From: Plantago elongata
Taxonomy: Eukaryota > Streptophyta > Magnoliopsida > Lamiales > Plantaginaceae
Assembly (NCBI GenBank): GCA_036897095.1
Contig: JAYMSP010003274.1
Location: forward strand, 1 to 20,391
DNA: 20,391 bases
Direction: 5' to 3'
The notes beneath the pieces are model-generated. The model was not told where the DNA came from and made no database searches. It saw nothing but the letters and a program-made list of their open reading frames with translations. Every line of letters starts with the position of its first letter. Position 1 is the first letter of the stretch. Of this stretch, positions 11,739-19,576 are shown piece by piece. The position numbers and the translations under genes are program-made.

Positions 11739-12320
11739 ATGTCGAAAATCACAGACGAAATCCGAGCCAAGGCCTCCGAAATGTACCGGGGAGACGAAAT
11801 CGGGCAGGAGAAGTCCAAGTGCCTCCTGAACGATATGAACCTGCCTAATGGACTCCTCCCATTACAAGACATCATCGAGGTCGGGTACATTAAGGATACC
11901 GGCTTCGTGTGGCTGATCCAGAAGAAGAAGCGCCAACACAAGTTCGAGGAGATCAGCAGGCTGGTAGAGTATGGAACCGAAGTGACTGCCTTCGTTGAGC
12001 TTGGAAAGATCAAGAAGCTCACTGGTGTCAAAGCTAAGGAGCTTCTAATTTGGGTTACCATTTGTGATATCTATACTGACTGCCCAAATGAGGTTCCTAC
12101 CGGCAAGAACAAGATCACGTTTAAGTCTACTACCGGCCTTAGCCGTGTGTTTCCGGTTTCAGCTTTTATTGTTGATGTTCCGGTGAAAGAGATCAAAGCA
12201 GAGGAAGAGAAGAAGGAAGGAGAAGTGAAGGAGGAGAAGAAGGAAGAAGAAGTCGTCAAGGAGGAGAAGAAAGAAGAGGCCATTGTTGCTGCACCTGTGG
12301 AAATCAAGGAAACTGCTTGA
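11739..12320 (+). CDS. DUF538 family protein, tandem copy 1 (SVB-like)
   Basis: An intronless 193-residue protein. Residues about 20-148 are the DUF538 domain: EKSKCLL, MNLPNGLLPL(Q)DI-EVGY, TGFVWL, KKxxHKFEEISRLVEYGTEV, GKIKKLTGVKAKELLIWV and TGLSRVFPVSAF are all typical of the SVB (SMALLER WITH VARIABLE BRANCHES) group. SVB and its paralogue act in Arabidopsis trichome development; DUF538 proteins have been likened to lipid-binding BPI folds, but no biochemical role is settled. There is no signal peptide or membrane segment, so it is probably cytosolic. Residues 151-180 form a Lys/Glu-rich tail, probably disordered or helical, followed by APVEIKETA. The start is set by homology and by its identity with copy 2. 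GC content is clearly above the flanks, as is usual for such coding sequence. Confidence 0.92.
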   Translation: MSKITDEIRAKASEMYRGDEIGQEKSKCLLNDMNLPNGLLPLQDIIEVGYIKDTGFVWLIQKKKRQHKFEEISRLVEYGTEVTAFVELGKIKKLTGVKAKELLIWVTICDIYTDCPNEVPTGKNKITFKSTTGLSRVFPVSAFIVDVPVKEIKAEEEKKEGEVKEEKKEEEVVKEEKKEEAIVAAPVEIKETA

Positions 12321-12600
12321 TGATTTTATAAAATTTCTAATTGAAATTATATGCAACAAAATAGAGATCAAATTATGATAAACTTTCATATGTTGTTTCC
12401 TTATATATCAGTTTTATCACCAATTATGGTGGTCTCTGATTCAGTTTCAAGTTACCAAAAGAAAATTATGTTCTTATATGCTGGAATTCTGGAAACTCTG
12501 CTTGCTTCTTTACTTCCTTTGTTTGATTTACTCCTCCAATTCTTTATAAAGCTTATATACGCTTTTATATTTCATTCATACCAAAGTTATTATTTTATTT

Positions 12601-12922
12601 TATAACGATCCGGACCACTAATAGGTCGAGTCCCGACCCTTTAGATCGACGCGGTTACTCATTGGCGTCTCTCGGAGTGATAGCTGACCCCACTATACCA
12701 ATAAAAGTACTTTACCACACCCTTTGTCCTCACTCATGCGCGAATAGAGAGACTTTCTAAGTGATCACTCATCCTAGGATTGATTACAAAACAAGCACGC
12801 TTAACTCTGATGTTCTCATATGTGGATTGCAGAAAAGAAAGGTGTACCTTGTTGTTGGTATGAATATCATTTTGAATCCCTTTAAACACTTTAGACTTGA
12901 CTTGAAATTATGGGGTGTTACA
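12601..12922 (-). repeat. Cassandra LTR1 (3' LTR on the element strand)
   Basis: 322 bases. It begins TGTAACACCCCA on the minus strand (12922 leftward) and ends GTTATA at 12601, where GTTACA is expected, a one-base change. It contains the 5S-like module at 12751-12816. Compared with LTR2, about 17 of the first 60 aligned plus-strand bases differ, mostly transitions, so the two are old or came from different lineages. Confidence 0.85.
12751..12816 (-). promoter_or_regulatory. 5S-rRNA-like Pol III module in LTR1
   Basis: On the minus strand the box A region AGTTAAGCGTGCTTG (12806-12792) is identical to the plant 5S rRNA internal promoter. It is followed after a variable stretch by CTAGGATGAGTGATCACTT and AAAGTC, which correspond to 5S box C (CTAGGATGGGTGACCTCC...GAAGTC) with several changes. 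Known Cassandra LTRs bear this module in the same orientation. Whether it still binds TFIIIA is unknown; box C damage argues against strong activity. Confidence 0.85.
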
Positions 12923-12926
12923 TTCA

Positions 12927-12936
12927 CCTTCCTTTT
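12927..12936 (-). other. Polypurine tract next to LTR1
   Basis: The minus strand reads AAAAGGAAGG, then TGAA immediately before the LTR terminus TGTAAC. This is the expected site for plus-strand priming at a 3' LTR. The matching site beside LTR2 (near 13350) is degraded. Confidence 0.6.
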
Positions 12937-13007
12937 GATTTGTGCGATGTTCCCACCGCAACATGGTTCGGCCAACCGTCCACCCTTTGTAGGTTTTGGG
13001 TTGATAC

Positions 13008-13020
13008 GGCTCTGATACCA
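13008..13020 (-). other. Primer-binding site for initiator tRNA-Met
   Basis: The minus strand reads TGGTATCAGAGCC, the canonical plant PBS complementary to the 3' end of initiator tRNA-Met, two bases after the end of LTR2. The corresponding site beside LTR3 (13429-13441) is mutated to TTGTATCAGAGTC. Confidence 0.85.
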
Positions 13021-13022
13021 TT

Positions 13023-13344
13023 TGTGACGACCTGAACCACTAATGGACGGAGTCCTGACCCTTTGGGATGACGCGATTGCTCATGGACAACACTCGAGGT
13101 GATATGCTGGTCCCACTATACCAACACAAGTCCTTTACCACACACTTAATTTGTCCTTGTTCGTACGCGAACCGGGAGACTTCCCTGTTGAGCACCCATA
13201 ATGAATTTGCTCTAGATCAAGCACGCTTAACTCTGGAGTTCTCTTAGGTGGATTACCGAAAATAAAGGTGCACCTTGTTGGTACGAGTAAAGTTCTCAAT
13301 CCCTTTAAGGTCTTTGGACTTGAATTGAAATTTCATGCGTTACA
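13023..13344 (-). repeat. Cassandra LTR2 (middle LTR)
   Basis: 322 bases, the same length as LTR1. On the minus strand it runs from TGTAACGCATG (13344) to GTCACA (13023). It acts as 3' LTR for one internal segment and 5' LTR for the other. It holds its own 5S-like module and the best-kept adjacent PBS. Confidence 0.85.
13178..13243 (-). promoter_or_regulatory. 5S-rRNA-like Pol III module in LTR2
   Basis: Box A AGTTAAGCGTGCTTG (13232-13218, minus) again matches plant 5S rRNA exactly. The spacer and box C differ from those of LTR1: here ATTATGGGTGCTCAACAGG and GGAAGTC. Identical box A in two otherwise diverged LTRs suggests that the box was under selection while the source elements were active. 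Confidence 0.85.
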
Positions 13345-13443
13345 TTCACCCGTCTTGAATTGTGCAACGTCCCCCACCGCAACATGGTCCAGCCAACTGT
13401 CCACTCCTTTTAAATTTTGGGTTGGTATGACTCTGATACAATT

Positions 13444-13612
13444 TGTAACGATCCGAGCCAATAATAGGCCAAGCCCGACTGGTTGGGCGAGGGCGGTTAC
13501 TCAGGGTAAACTATTGAGGTGATATGTTTTCCCCACTGTATTAACTTTTTTTTTTATATAAATAGCGTTTTCAATCTTTTTAAACTTGACTTGAAATTTT
13601 TCGACGTTATGA
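13444..13612 (-). repeat. Cassandra LTR3, internally deleted
   Basis: Both ends are recognisable: on the plus strand tgtaacgatccgagcca at 13444 and taaacttgacttgaaa followed by cgacgttatga at the other end. About 150 bases are missing, including the entire 5S-like module, and a T11-atata stretch (13545-13560) marks the scar. This LTR cannot supply a Pol III promoter. Confidence 0.7.
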
Positions 13613-13845
13613 AGAGGTAATTTAAACACTTCCATTTGAATAATATACCTTATTATTCTTGATTTCAATTCTATTATCAATTACACCATACAACCACTAA
13701 TTGAATTCCCTAAATAAACCCATCAATGACATTTGGTGATTATTAATTACAAATTTCCCAAAAATAAGCAATTGCAATACGCACACCATACAAAAAAAGA
13801 AGCAATGACATTATTGCATTTACACCCAACACCCACCCTCGCATC

Positions 13846-13851
13846 TATAAA
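13846..13851 (+). promoter_or_regulatory. TATA box of DUF538 copy 2
   Basis: TATAAA in catctataaatactcacc, 98 bases before the ATG, aligned with the TATA box of copy 1. The leader keeps the same ctctcactctcatacacaac stretch. Confidence 0.6.
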
Positions 13852-13943
13852 TACTCACCCCCTCCATCTCCATTTCCTCCACGCCTCTCACTCTCATACA
13901 CAACTCCACAAACTCAAACCACAAGCCAACCAAGGCAAGAAAA

Positions 13944-14525
13944 ATGTCGAAAATCACAGACGAAATCCGAGCCAAGGCCTCTGAAATGTACCGGGGAGAC
14001 GAAATCGGGCAAGAGAAGTCCAAGTTCCTCCTGACCGAAATGAACCTGCCAAACGGACTCCTCCCATTACAAGACATCATCGAGGTCGGGTACATCAAGG
14101 ACACCGGCTTCGTGTGGCTGATCCAGAAGAAGAAGCGCCAACACAAGTTCGAGGAGATCAGCAGGCTGGTCGAGTATGGAACCGAAGTGACTGCCTTCGT
14201 TGAGCTTGGCAAGATCAAGAAGCTCACTGGTGTCAAAGCTAAGGAGCTTCTCATTTGGGTTACCATTTGTGACATCTATACTGACTGCCCGAATGAGGTT
14301 CCTACCGGCAAGAACAAGATCACGTTTAAGTCCACTACTGGCCTTAGCCGTGTGTTCCCGGCTTCGGCTTTTATTGTCGAGGTTCCGGTGAAAGAGATCA
14401 AAGCAGAGGAAGAGAAGAAGGAAGGAGAAGTGAAGGAGGAGAAGAAGGAAGAAGAAGTCGTCAAGGAGGAGAAGAAAGAAGAGGTCACTGTTGCTGCACC
14501 TGTGGAAATCAAGGAAACTGCTTGA
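13944..14525 (+). CDS. DUF538 family protein, tandem copy 2 (SVB-like)
   Basis: An intronless 193-residue protein with the same domain order as copy 1. By eye 23 of 582 bases differ from copy 1, 16 silent and 7 replacing: C28F, N31T, D32E, V140A, D146E, A181V and I182T. No change falls in the block from residue 33 to 139, so the core domain is under purifying selection. All strong DUF538 motifs remain (NLPNGLLPL, LTGVKAKELLIWV, GLSRVFP). The Lys/Glu tail is unchanged apart from the last two substitutions. It is intact, with its own TATA box, so it is probably expressed. Its promoter carries an insertion, which could change its regulation relative to copy 1. The antisense frames over it are artefacts of codon bias. 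Confidence 0.92.
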   Translation: MSKITDEIRAKASEMYRGDEIGQEKSKFLLTEMNLPNGLLPLQDIIEVGYIKDTGFVWLIQKKKRQHKFEEISRLVEYGTEVTAFVELGKIKKLTGVKAKELLIWVTICDIYTDCPNEVPTGKNKITFKSTTGLSRVFPASAFIVEVPVKEIKAEEEKKEGEVKEEKKEEEVVKEEKKEEVTVAAPVEIKETA

Positions 14526-14780
14526 TGATTTTATAAAGTTTCTAGCTAATTGAAATTATATGCAACAATCAAAATAGAGATCAAATTACAATAAACTTCA
14601 ATATGTTGTTTCCTTATATATCAGTAACACCAATTTATGGTTGTCACTGATTCAATTTCAAGTTATCAAAAGAAAATTATGTTCTCATAAGCTGGAATTC
14701 TGGAAACTCTGCTTCCTTACTTCTTTGTTTGATTTACTCCTCCATTCCTTTAGAAAGTTTACATACGCGTTTGTTTATTC

Positions 14781-16186
14781 GAGTCAACAATTCGACCCGA
14801 TTCACATAACTAAAATTACCTCAATTTTGCTTCGCTTAACTTGAATTCGATGGTTTAAAGCAGGGGAGATCTGGACCTGTGCTGTATGTGGTTGATGGAT
14901 GACATTAATGCATTAAATTTTGTGATGAGATGCTCTACATACTCGCATCACAATTCACATGCTTATAGATGTCAATGTATCATTAATATTTCGTTCTCGA
15001 AAAATACAATACGGACATATGAATGCGACATTATTATCATGAGAGCCTTGCTCAATATTCACAAATCACAACCTTTTCCAATTCTAATATCACAATTCAG
15101 TCCCTACTATTTTAAAGAACAAAACCGCTTAATTGCGTTCATATACAAGAGTAAGCAGACAAGGAGCTTTCTCATTTCTACATATACTTGGTTTGTGATG
15201 AATTGTTCTTAAGAATCCTTTCCGCTTAAAAGCACAAGGCATCGGCCACCATTCCGCACCCTTTTGAATATAATTTCTTGTATAGTGAAGTCCGTATGTT
15301 GTGAAAGAATGCATTTCGTCAAGAATTGCAATATTGACAGGGGATTATCACAAACTCGCAAATAACACTTAATTGGCATGAATTTTATTGAAGAAGGAAG
15401 AAAAGCAAGTCTCTTAAATTATTATCTTGCAAGATTTTGGGCATGATTTTTCATCCAAAACAACTTGGAATCGTTTCTAACTTGCTTACCCAAATCAATG
15501 CGCCATCATATATGTAACCTGTAGTTTATTATTATTGTATTTGATCTTGATTCTTCAACAGGGCTGGCTATCTTGATGTTACCTAAGTACATGCTATAAC
15601 AGCTCGCATCATGGTCCACCTGCCAACATTGCTGCTTAAAATATGAACCAACAGTTTGATTCATTAGACTCTTAAGTACAGAGAAGAAAGAAGAAAAAAC
15701 TACCCCTTTCGTATGGATCTTAAGAGTGAGGTCACTTTCGTATTAATTTAGTGTTGTTAGCTTGTTATTACCATCTTTATCAAATGTCTGCAAATCACAA
15801 AAAGCTTGATAATGATGCTTACTGACTTCACTAATTATCATTCATTACTCAATAGTCCTTACTCTTTAGGTTCAAAACTACTGGTGATATAGAGACAAAA
15901 GCTACTTGGTTCATTTGTAAGAAACTTGCACTCTACTATACTGCCAAACATTGGCCAAAAGCATCACAAGTTTCCTCAGACAATACTTACTAGACCGTGT
16001 TAATAGACTCTCTGGTCAATAATCATCCACACGAGCAATTAGATGTTGTCATATGTTGTTTTGACACAGGTCTACAACAATTCATAAACCAAACTAGGTA
16101 AGCGACTCACAGTTTGGTGTAACTTAACCAGGCGTATATATAGTCCAGAGGAGGAAGACAGAGCACATATGCAATTCGCCTTGATA
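14781..16186. other. Intergenic DNA between DUF538 copy 2 and the Agenet gene
   Basis: I see no exon series or element ends. Frames at 14886-15212 (+) and 15129-15314 (-) overlap each other and have no family likeness. The right-hand part is probably the 3' UTR of the minus-strand Agenet gene. No second Cassandra copy is found here, although one might be expected if the element had been duplicated with the gene. Confidence 0.5.
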
Positions 16187-18611
16187 TTAAGATTCTCTGT
16201 GGCGCTTCCGAGCCTGTAAAAGCAGCCCCGAGTCACGCTGTCAGTATAAAAGTAGGAATTCGGCTAATTTGGATGATGCAAAATTACTTGTGAGATAGAT
16301 AGACTTGCTGAGTTCAATCTACATGACTAGTTCACATAATATAGCATGTAGATAAAACTTAAGAGCACTCTAAAAGGTATGCACCTTCTTGGTATTGGGC
16401 AAAACCCACTTGCCATTTTTCCATTCCTGACACACGCGCAGCTCAGAATGCCTAACCAGCTCTTCGCTATCTGTACCGATGAAGTAGACTTTGTACCTCT
16501 CTTTTATCAGAACACTTGAAATCACACCCACCCACCAATTACCCTCATATAAAGCTTCAACCTTTTCTGACTTGGCAAACCGGTCAACTTCAAAAATAGC
16601 AGGAGGTCGTGGCCTTATAACTTGACCATTAACCTTTTCGATATCATCATCGAGATTATCATATTTAACCCGAAACCAACCATCATTACAATTCTCGATA
16701 ACAGTTGCTTGGAACCAAACACCATATCCTTCCCCATCAGCGAATACTTCAACAAGTTGTCCAGGATTAAAGTCAAATTTGTTTTGCTCATTTTCTCTCT
16801 TAGCTGCAGTTGGAAAATGAGCCTTCTGCATTGCAGCAGGAACTTGGTCGAGTGCACTTGACGATTGAAGTTCCTGTGATTCACGTGATGATGCAGCTTC
16901 CTGCATCTCCATATCTGGTGATAATGCATGCTCCTGCATTATTAAACATTAGCAATATATTTTTCTTTACAAAGCAAAATGAGGCCAACATTATATTGTT
17001 CCAAAGAAAGAATGAACATTTAAAATTGACATCATTTTGAATTCAAAATAGGAACATGAACATAGATAAATCAGGCATAATCATTAAGAGAATTTATCGT
17101 ATCATATATGGAAACGCCATTTCTGGAATTCTTTATATCTGGAAGTGTTGTTCTTTCTCAATCAATTATTGCAAAATATATATTTGTGCAGTACCATAAA
17201 ACACCTCCTGTGCAATCAGTATGTATTCTCAAGTCTGTTGAACCTCCTAGTTAATCACTGGTTTTCAAACTCCAGATACAAAACTAGATATCCCTTCTTT
17301 TTTTTGAGAACCATTCGCTATTTCCAGAATATAATCCATTTGCTTCTTAATATCTCAACAGTCTACCTAATTGAAGACCTACAAAGAACATATACGAATG
17401 AGATGTATGCCCAAAAGAGTACATTTCAAACCAAAATACCATGACCAATCTTCATATGATTATTTCATAGCCTCTTATTCGTCGCTTATTATCACATGAC
17501 ATGGAACCAATAAATCAATCCAGATGATTAATTATCCTGTAAACTATATATGCACAACATTCTCTTCCTCTTAAGTCAATCCAACTCTTGCCTCAAATGG
17601 TAAGTGGGGTACAAATTTTCTAATTTTGAAAGCGTGGGAGCCCTTACCGCACTTCATAGGAAATAATACTACAGGACTAAAACCACATCTTCAATAGGTA
17701 TCTCACAAATGCTAGGCACGTATGACTATTTCATCCTCGTGCTATAAGAGCATGTACTTTTGCTTACATTGAAGATAAAACAATCGAATATCCAACAATT
17801 TTACTCTGTTTCCATAGCTAGCATGAAACACAATCTAGTTCATATGTATAATCTCACTAAGCATTGTCATATGTATAGTCTGATCACTAAGAATTGTCAA
17901 TAGTACATATGTATAATCTCACTATGCATTGTCAATAGTATACTATAACGAAAACCACAATCACATAATTATTGCACTTTCAATTAGTTTAAAATTAACC
18001 ATAATTTGAAGAATCGAATCAAGATAATCTTTCAATTCCCCTGCATTGGAGAATGCACATTACAATTTACAGGCACATGAGCATTTAAACGAAAAACACC
18101 CGAAGATCAAAACAATGTGCAGATAACTGACCTCCTGATCCACGACGACATCCATCCTTGCACCCAAAACCATGCCAGGCTCCGGACGCCACTTCCCGTA
18201 CACCCACTCACGATGAAACCTCAACCTGGAAGGCTTTAAACACCTCTGCTCATGAGAACACCTTAAAAACACAACATACTGACTACCCCCATCGACAACC
18301 TCCGTAATTATACCTTCCCACCATCCTTTACGGACATAAGCGTCAACCTGATCATCAACTCTGAACCTGTGGCCTTCATTATCAGGCGGCTGGACAGGCC
18401 TGAGCTGTGACCAGTTGACCTTCTCAACGACATGCTTGTCGGAGTCGTCGTCGAATAGCGTTCGGTACTTCACGAGGGCTTCAGAGGTGGATTTGTAGAG
18501 CTTGAGTATGGTGCCGAGATACCAGGAGCCGCTGAAACCATGGTCGTTGCTGCTGATTTCCACTGGACTTGATTCTTTTAAGTACTTGTCGATTGAGAAA
18601 TTGTTCGACAT
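16187..18611 (-). CDS. Agenet-domain (Tudor-like) protein, three exons
   Basis: Exons on the minus strand are 18611-18132, 16933-16385 and 16213-16187, with phase-0 GT-AG introns (donors GAG|GTCAGT and AAG|GTGCAT; acceptors AATGCAG and TTTTACAG). The product is 351 residues. Agenet modules lie at about 15-75 (GFSGSWYLGTIL, VNWSQLRPVQP), 80-143 (GWWEGIITEV, WVYGKWRPE), 214-272 (GVWFQATVI, VIRPRPP) and 276-342 (NWWVGVISSV, EWKNGKWVLP): two Agenet pairs joined by a Ser/Gln-rich linker (165-212). Plant Agenet proteins are Royal-family readers often tied to chromatin or RNA. The basic C-terminus ARKRHRES may be a nuclear signal. The last exon codes only these 8 residues; reading through instead gives VHTF and a stop. 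ATG context and start of homology support 18611. The partner and target are unknown. Confidence 0.88.
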
Positions 18612-18628
18612 TGTTGTTTGCTAGTTGT

Positions 18629-18636
18629 TAGGGTTT
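18629..18636 (-). promoter_or_regulatory. Telo-box in the Agenet gene leader
   Basis: AAACCCTA on the minus strand, 18 bases upstream of the ATG, in the context CCTAAAACCCTAACAA. This is a usual 5'-UTR position for the motif in plant genes. The regulatory effect is inferred. Confidence 0.5.
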
Positions 18637-18639
18637 TAG

Positions 18640-18683
18640 GATCTCATTATTACAAATTTGTGATCTCATTGTTGCAAATTTGT
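18640..18683. repeat. 22-bp tandem repeat in the Agenet 5' region
   Basis: Two adjacent 22-base units beginning gatctcatt, differing at two positions: attacaaatttgt at 18649 and gttgcaaatttgt at 18671. They probably lie in the 5' UTR or core promoter of the Agenet gene. Confidence 0.75.
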
Positions 18684-18779
18684 TGCAGAGAAGGAAAGAT
18701 TTAGAGTAGACGAACGGACGGGTATCTAATTAGTTAAACTGAGTGGGCCACCACTTTTTCTTGGCCCAGTTCTACTTCG

Positions 18780-19117
18780 ATATTCTAATTGCCCAATCAA
18801 CGGTATCCATTACGCGATACAGTATATTTTTAAATCAAAAGTACATAAAAAAAGCAATTTATATAGTAATATTACATATGAGACTTTATTTAAAAAATTA
18901 TCACATATAAAATCAATTTATTTTTTAAAGCATTAATTTCTCCCAATCACAACGTGACTTTTCATGAATGCATTATTTTTCACTCTTATACAAATGAATC
19001 ATTATAATAAAGTCTTACAAAAAGGATCATTTTTTTTTAGCCATAATTTCTCCCAACTACAACATAATTTTATATTAATGTTACTCATTATATTTATAAA
19101 GAGCAAAAATACCATTC
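18780..19117. repeat. AT-rich promoter-distal DNA with a diverged ~55-bp direct repeat
   Basis: taatttctcccaatcacaac (18934) and taatttctcccaactacaac (19044) head two related segments of about 55 bases, 110 bases apart. Each continues with an AT-rich stretch containing att/aatg motifs and a cattatt-like end. They may be remnants of one short element or a local duplication. No gene is seen. Confidence 0.45.
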
Positions 19118-19254
19118 ATGCAGGAGTTACATCTTAATAGCTATGAGAGGAGATTAGAGTTGCTTCCTTCTTTTTTAGCACTTGTCTTAAGTAAGAGTTT
19201 GAGGAAATTATGTCTCTATCTACTAAAAAAGAGTGCTGACTTATTATTACATGC

Positions 19255-19576
19255 TTATATTGTTCCAGCGGTTAGACGACCGACAACGAAGGAGTGGTCT
19301 TTCAAGAGTGGTTGCACCTCCCACCTACCCTACACATTATGTCAATGTTGTCAATGTTGTCAATACAAAACTATAGTGAAGGTGCACGGGGTCTTACCGT
19401 CTAGCCATTGGTACTCCGCAGCTTCACGGAGAATTCAATTTCAATGGGTCCATGTTGGAGACAGTCGTGACACCATTCCTGCAGGTCGCTATTTATGCGA
19501 TAAGGAATTTCGCTATCTTAGAACAATTAGAGTTACTGTCGTCCTTTACTGGGGATTGCATGCAAAGCTTACTTAG
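19255..19576 (-). pseudogene. Decayed organelle-type 23S/26S rRNA fragment (probable NUMT)
   Basis: On the minus strand, in rRNA order, I see AAGCTTTGCATG (19573 leftward), AAGATAGCGAAATTCCTTAT (bacterial AAGGTAGCGAAATTCCTT), GCGACCTGCAGGAATGGTGT, CTGTCTCCAAC, GAAATTGAATTCTCCGTGAAG, CTAGACGGTAAGACCCCGTG, CACTATAGTTTTG, ATGTGTAGGGTAGGTGGGAGG and GACCACTC. This is roughly E. coli 23S positions 1890-2210, entering domain V. Wording such as GAATTCTCCGTGAAG...GGAGTACCA and CCCGTGCACC fits my memory of plant mitochondrial rrn26 better than plastid 23S. Many C-to-T/G-to-A changes, short gaps and a 9-base triplication (gtcaatgtt, 19341-19366) show that it is not functional. The plus-strand frame over it is antisense noise. 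Confidence 0.8.

Larger units (their letters stand above)
11440..12575 (+). repeat. Segmental tandem duplication, copy 1 (DUF538 gene plus flanks)
   Basis: This block aligns almost end to end with 13621-14780. Shared landmarks are gaaacacttctattt (11442), aataatataccttatt, the TATA box, the whole CDS, and a 3' flank with tgttgtttccttatatatca and gctggaattctggaaactc. Similarity fades left of about 11440 and right of about 12575, so roughly 300 bases of promoter and 250 bases of 3' flank were copied with the gene. The start-to-start distance between the two ATGs is 2205 bases. Confidence 0.85.
12601..13612 (-). mobile_element. Cassandra-type TRIM retrotransposon array (three LTRs)
   Basis: Read on the minus strand the order is LTR3 (13612-13444, shortened), internal (13443-13345), LTR2 (13344-13023), internal (13022-12923), LTR1 (12922-12601). 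LTR1 and LTR2 are each 322 bases and have TGTAAC/GTTACA-type ends, partly mutated. Between LTRs lie a primer-binding site complementary to initiator tRNA-Met (13008-13020) and a polypurine tract. The LTRs carry a sequence matching the middle of plant 5S rRNA, in sense with the element, which is the hallmark of Cassandra. The internal region is only about 100 bases and codes for nothing, as expected for a TRIM that depends on enzymes from other elements. The LTR-internal-LTR-internal-LTR layout is typical of unequal recombination between LTRs. No clear target-site duplication was found. Confidence 0.88.
13621..14780 (+). repeat. Segmental tandem duplication, copy 2 (DUF538 gene plus flanks)
   Basis: Partner of 11440-12575. 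It starts within about 10 bases of the Cassandra LTR3 edge and ends near 14780. The promoter part differs by point changes and by a 34-base extra segment (13766-13799) flanked by the 7-base direct repeat aagcaat. Flank divergence by eye is near 8 per cent over 115 bases, against about 4 per cent in the CDS. Confidence 0.85.

Noticed and set aside
11726..12389. Minus-strand frames of 111, 78 and 76 codons over DUF538 copy 1, and matching frames over copy 2
   Set aside because: They are antisense shadows of the DUF538 coding sequence; the Ser/Phe/Leu-rich content is just the complement of Lys/Glu codons.
12751..13243. True 5S rRNA genes
   Set aside because: Only the middle part of 5S rRNA is present, embedded in LTRs with a PBS next door; no full 5S unit or spacer.
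12761..13522. Three frames of 63-84 codons in the spacer between the DUF538 copies
   Set aside because: They lie inside the Cassandra LTRs and interiors, which are non-coding; similar frames recur because the LTRs repeat.
12601..13612. Satellite DNA with a ~421-base period
   Set aside because: The period is explained by alternating 322-base LTRs and ~100-base interiors with retroelement signals.
14886..15314. Two overlapping frames (108 codons plus, 61 codons minus)
   Set aside because: They have no domain likeness, splice context or codon bias unlike random AT-rich sequence.
19118..19576. 152-codon plus-strand frame
   Set aside because: It lies antisense over the organelle rRNA fragment; rRNA complements often stay open by chance and no protein family fits.
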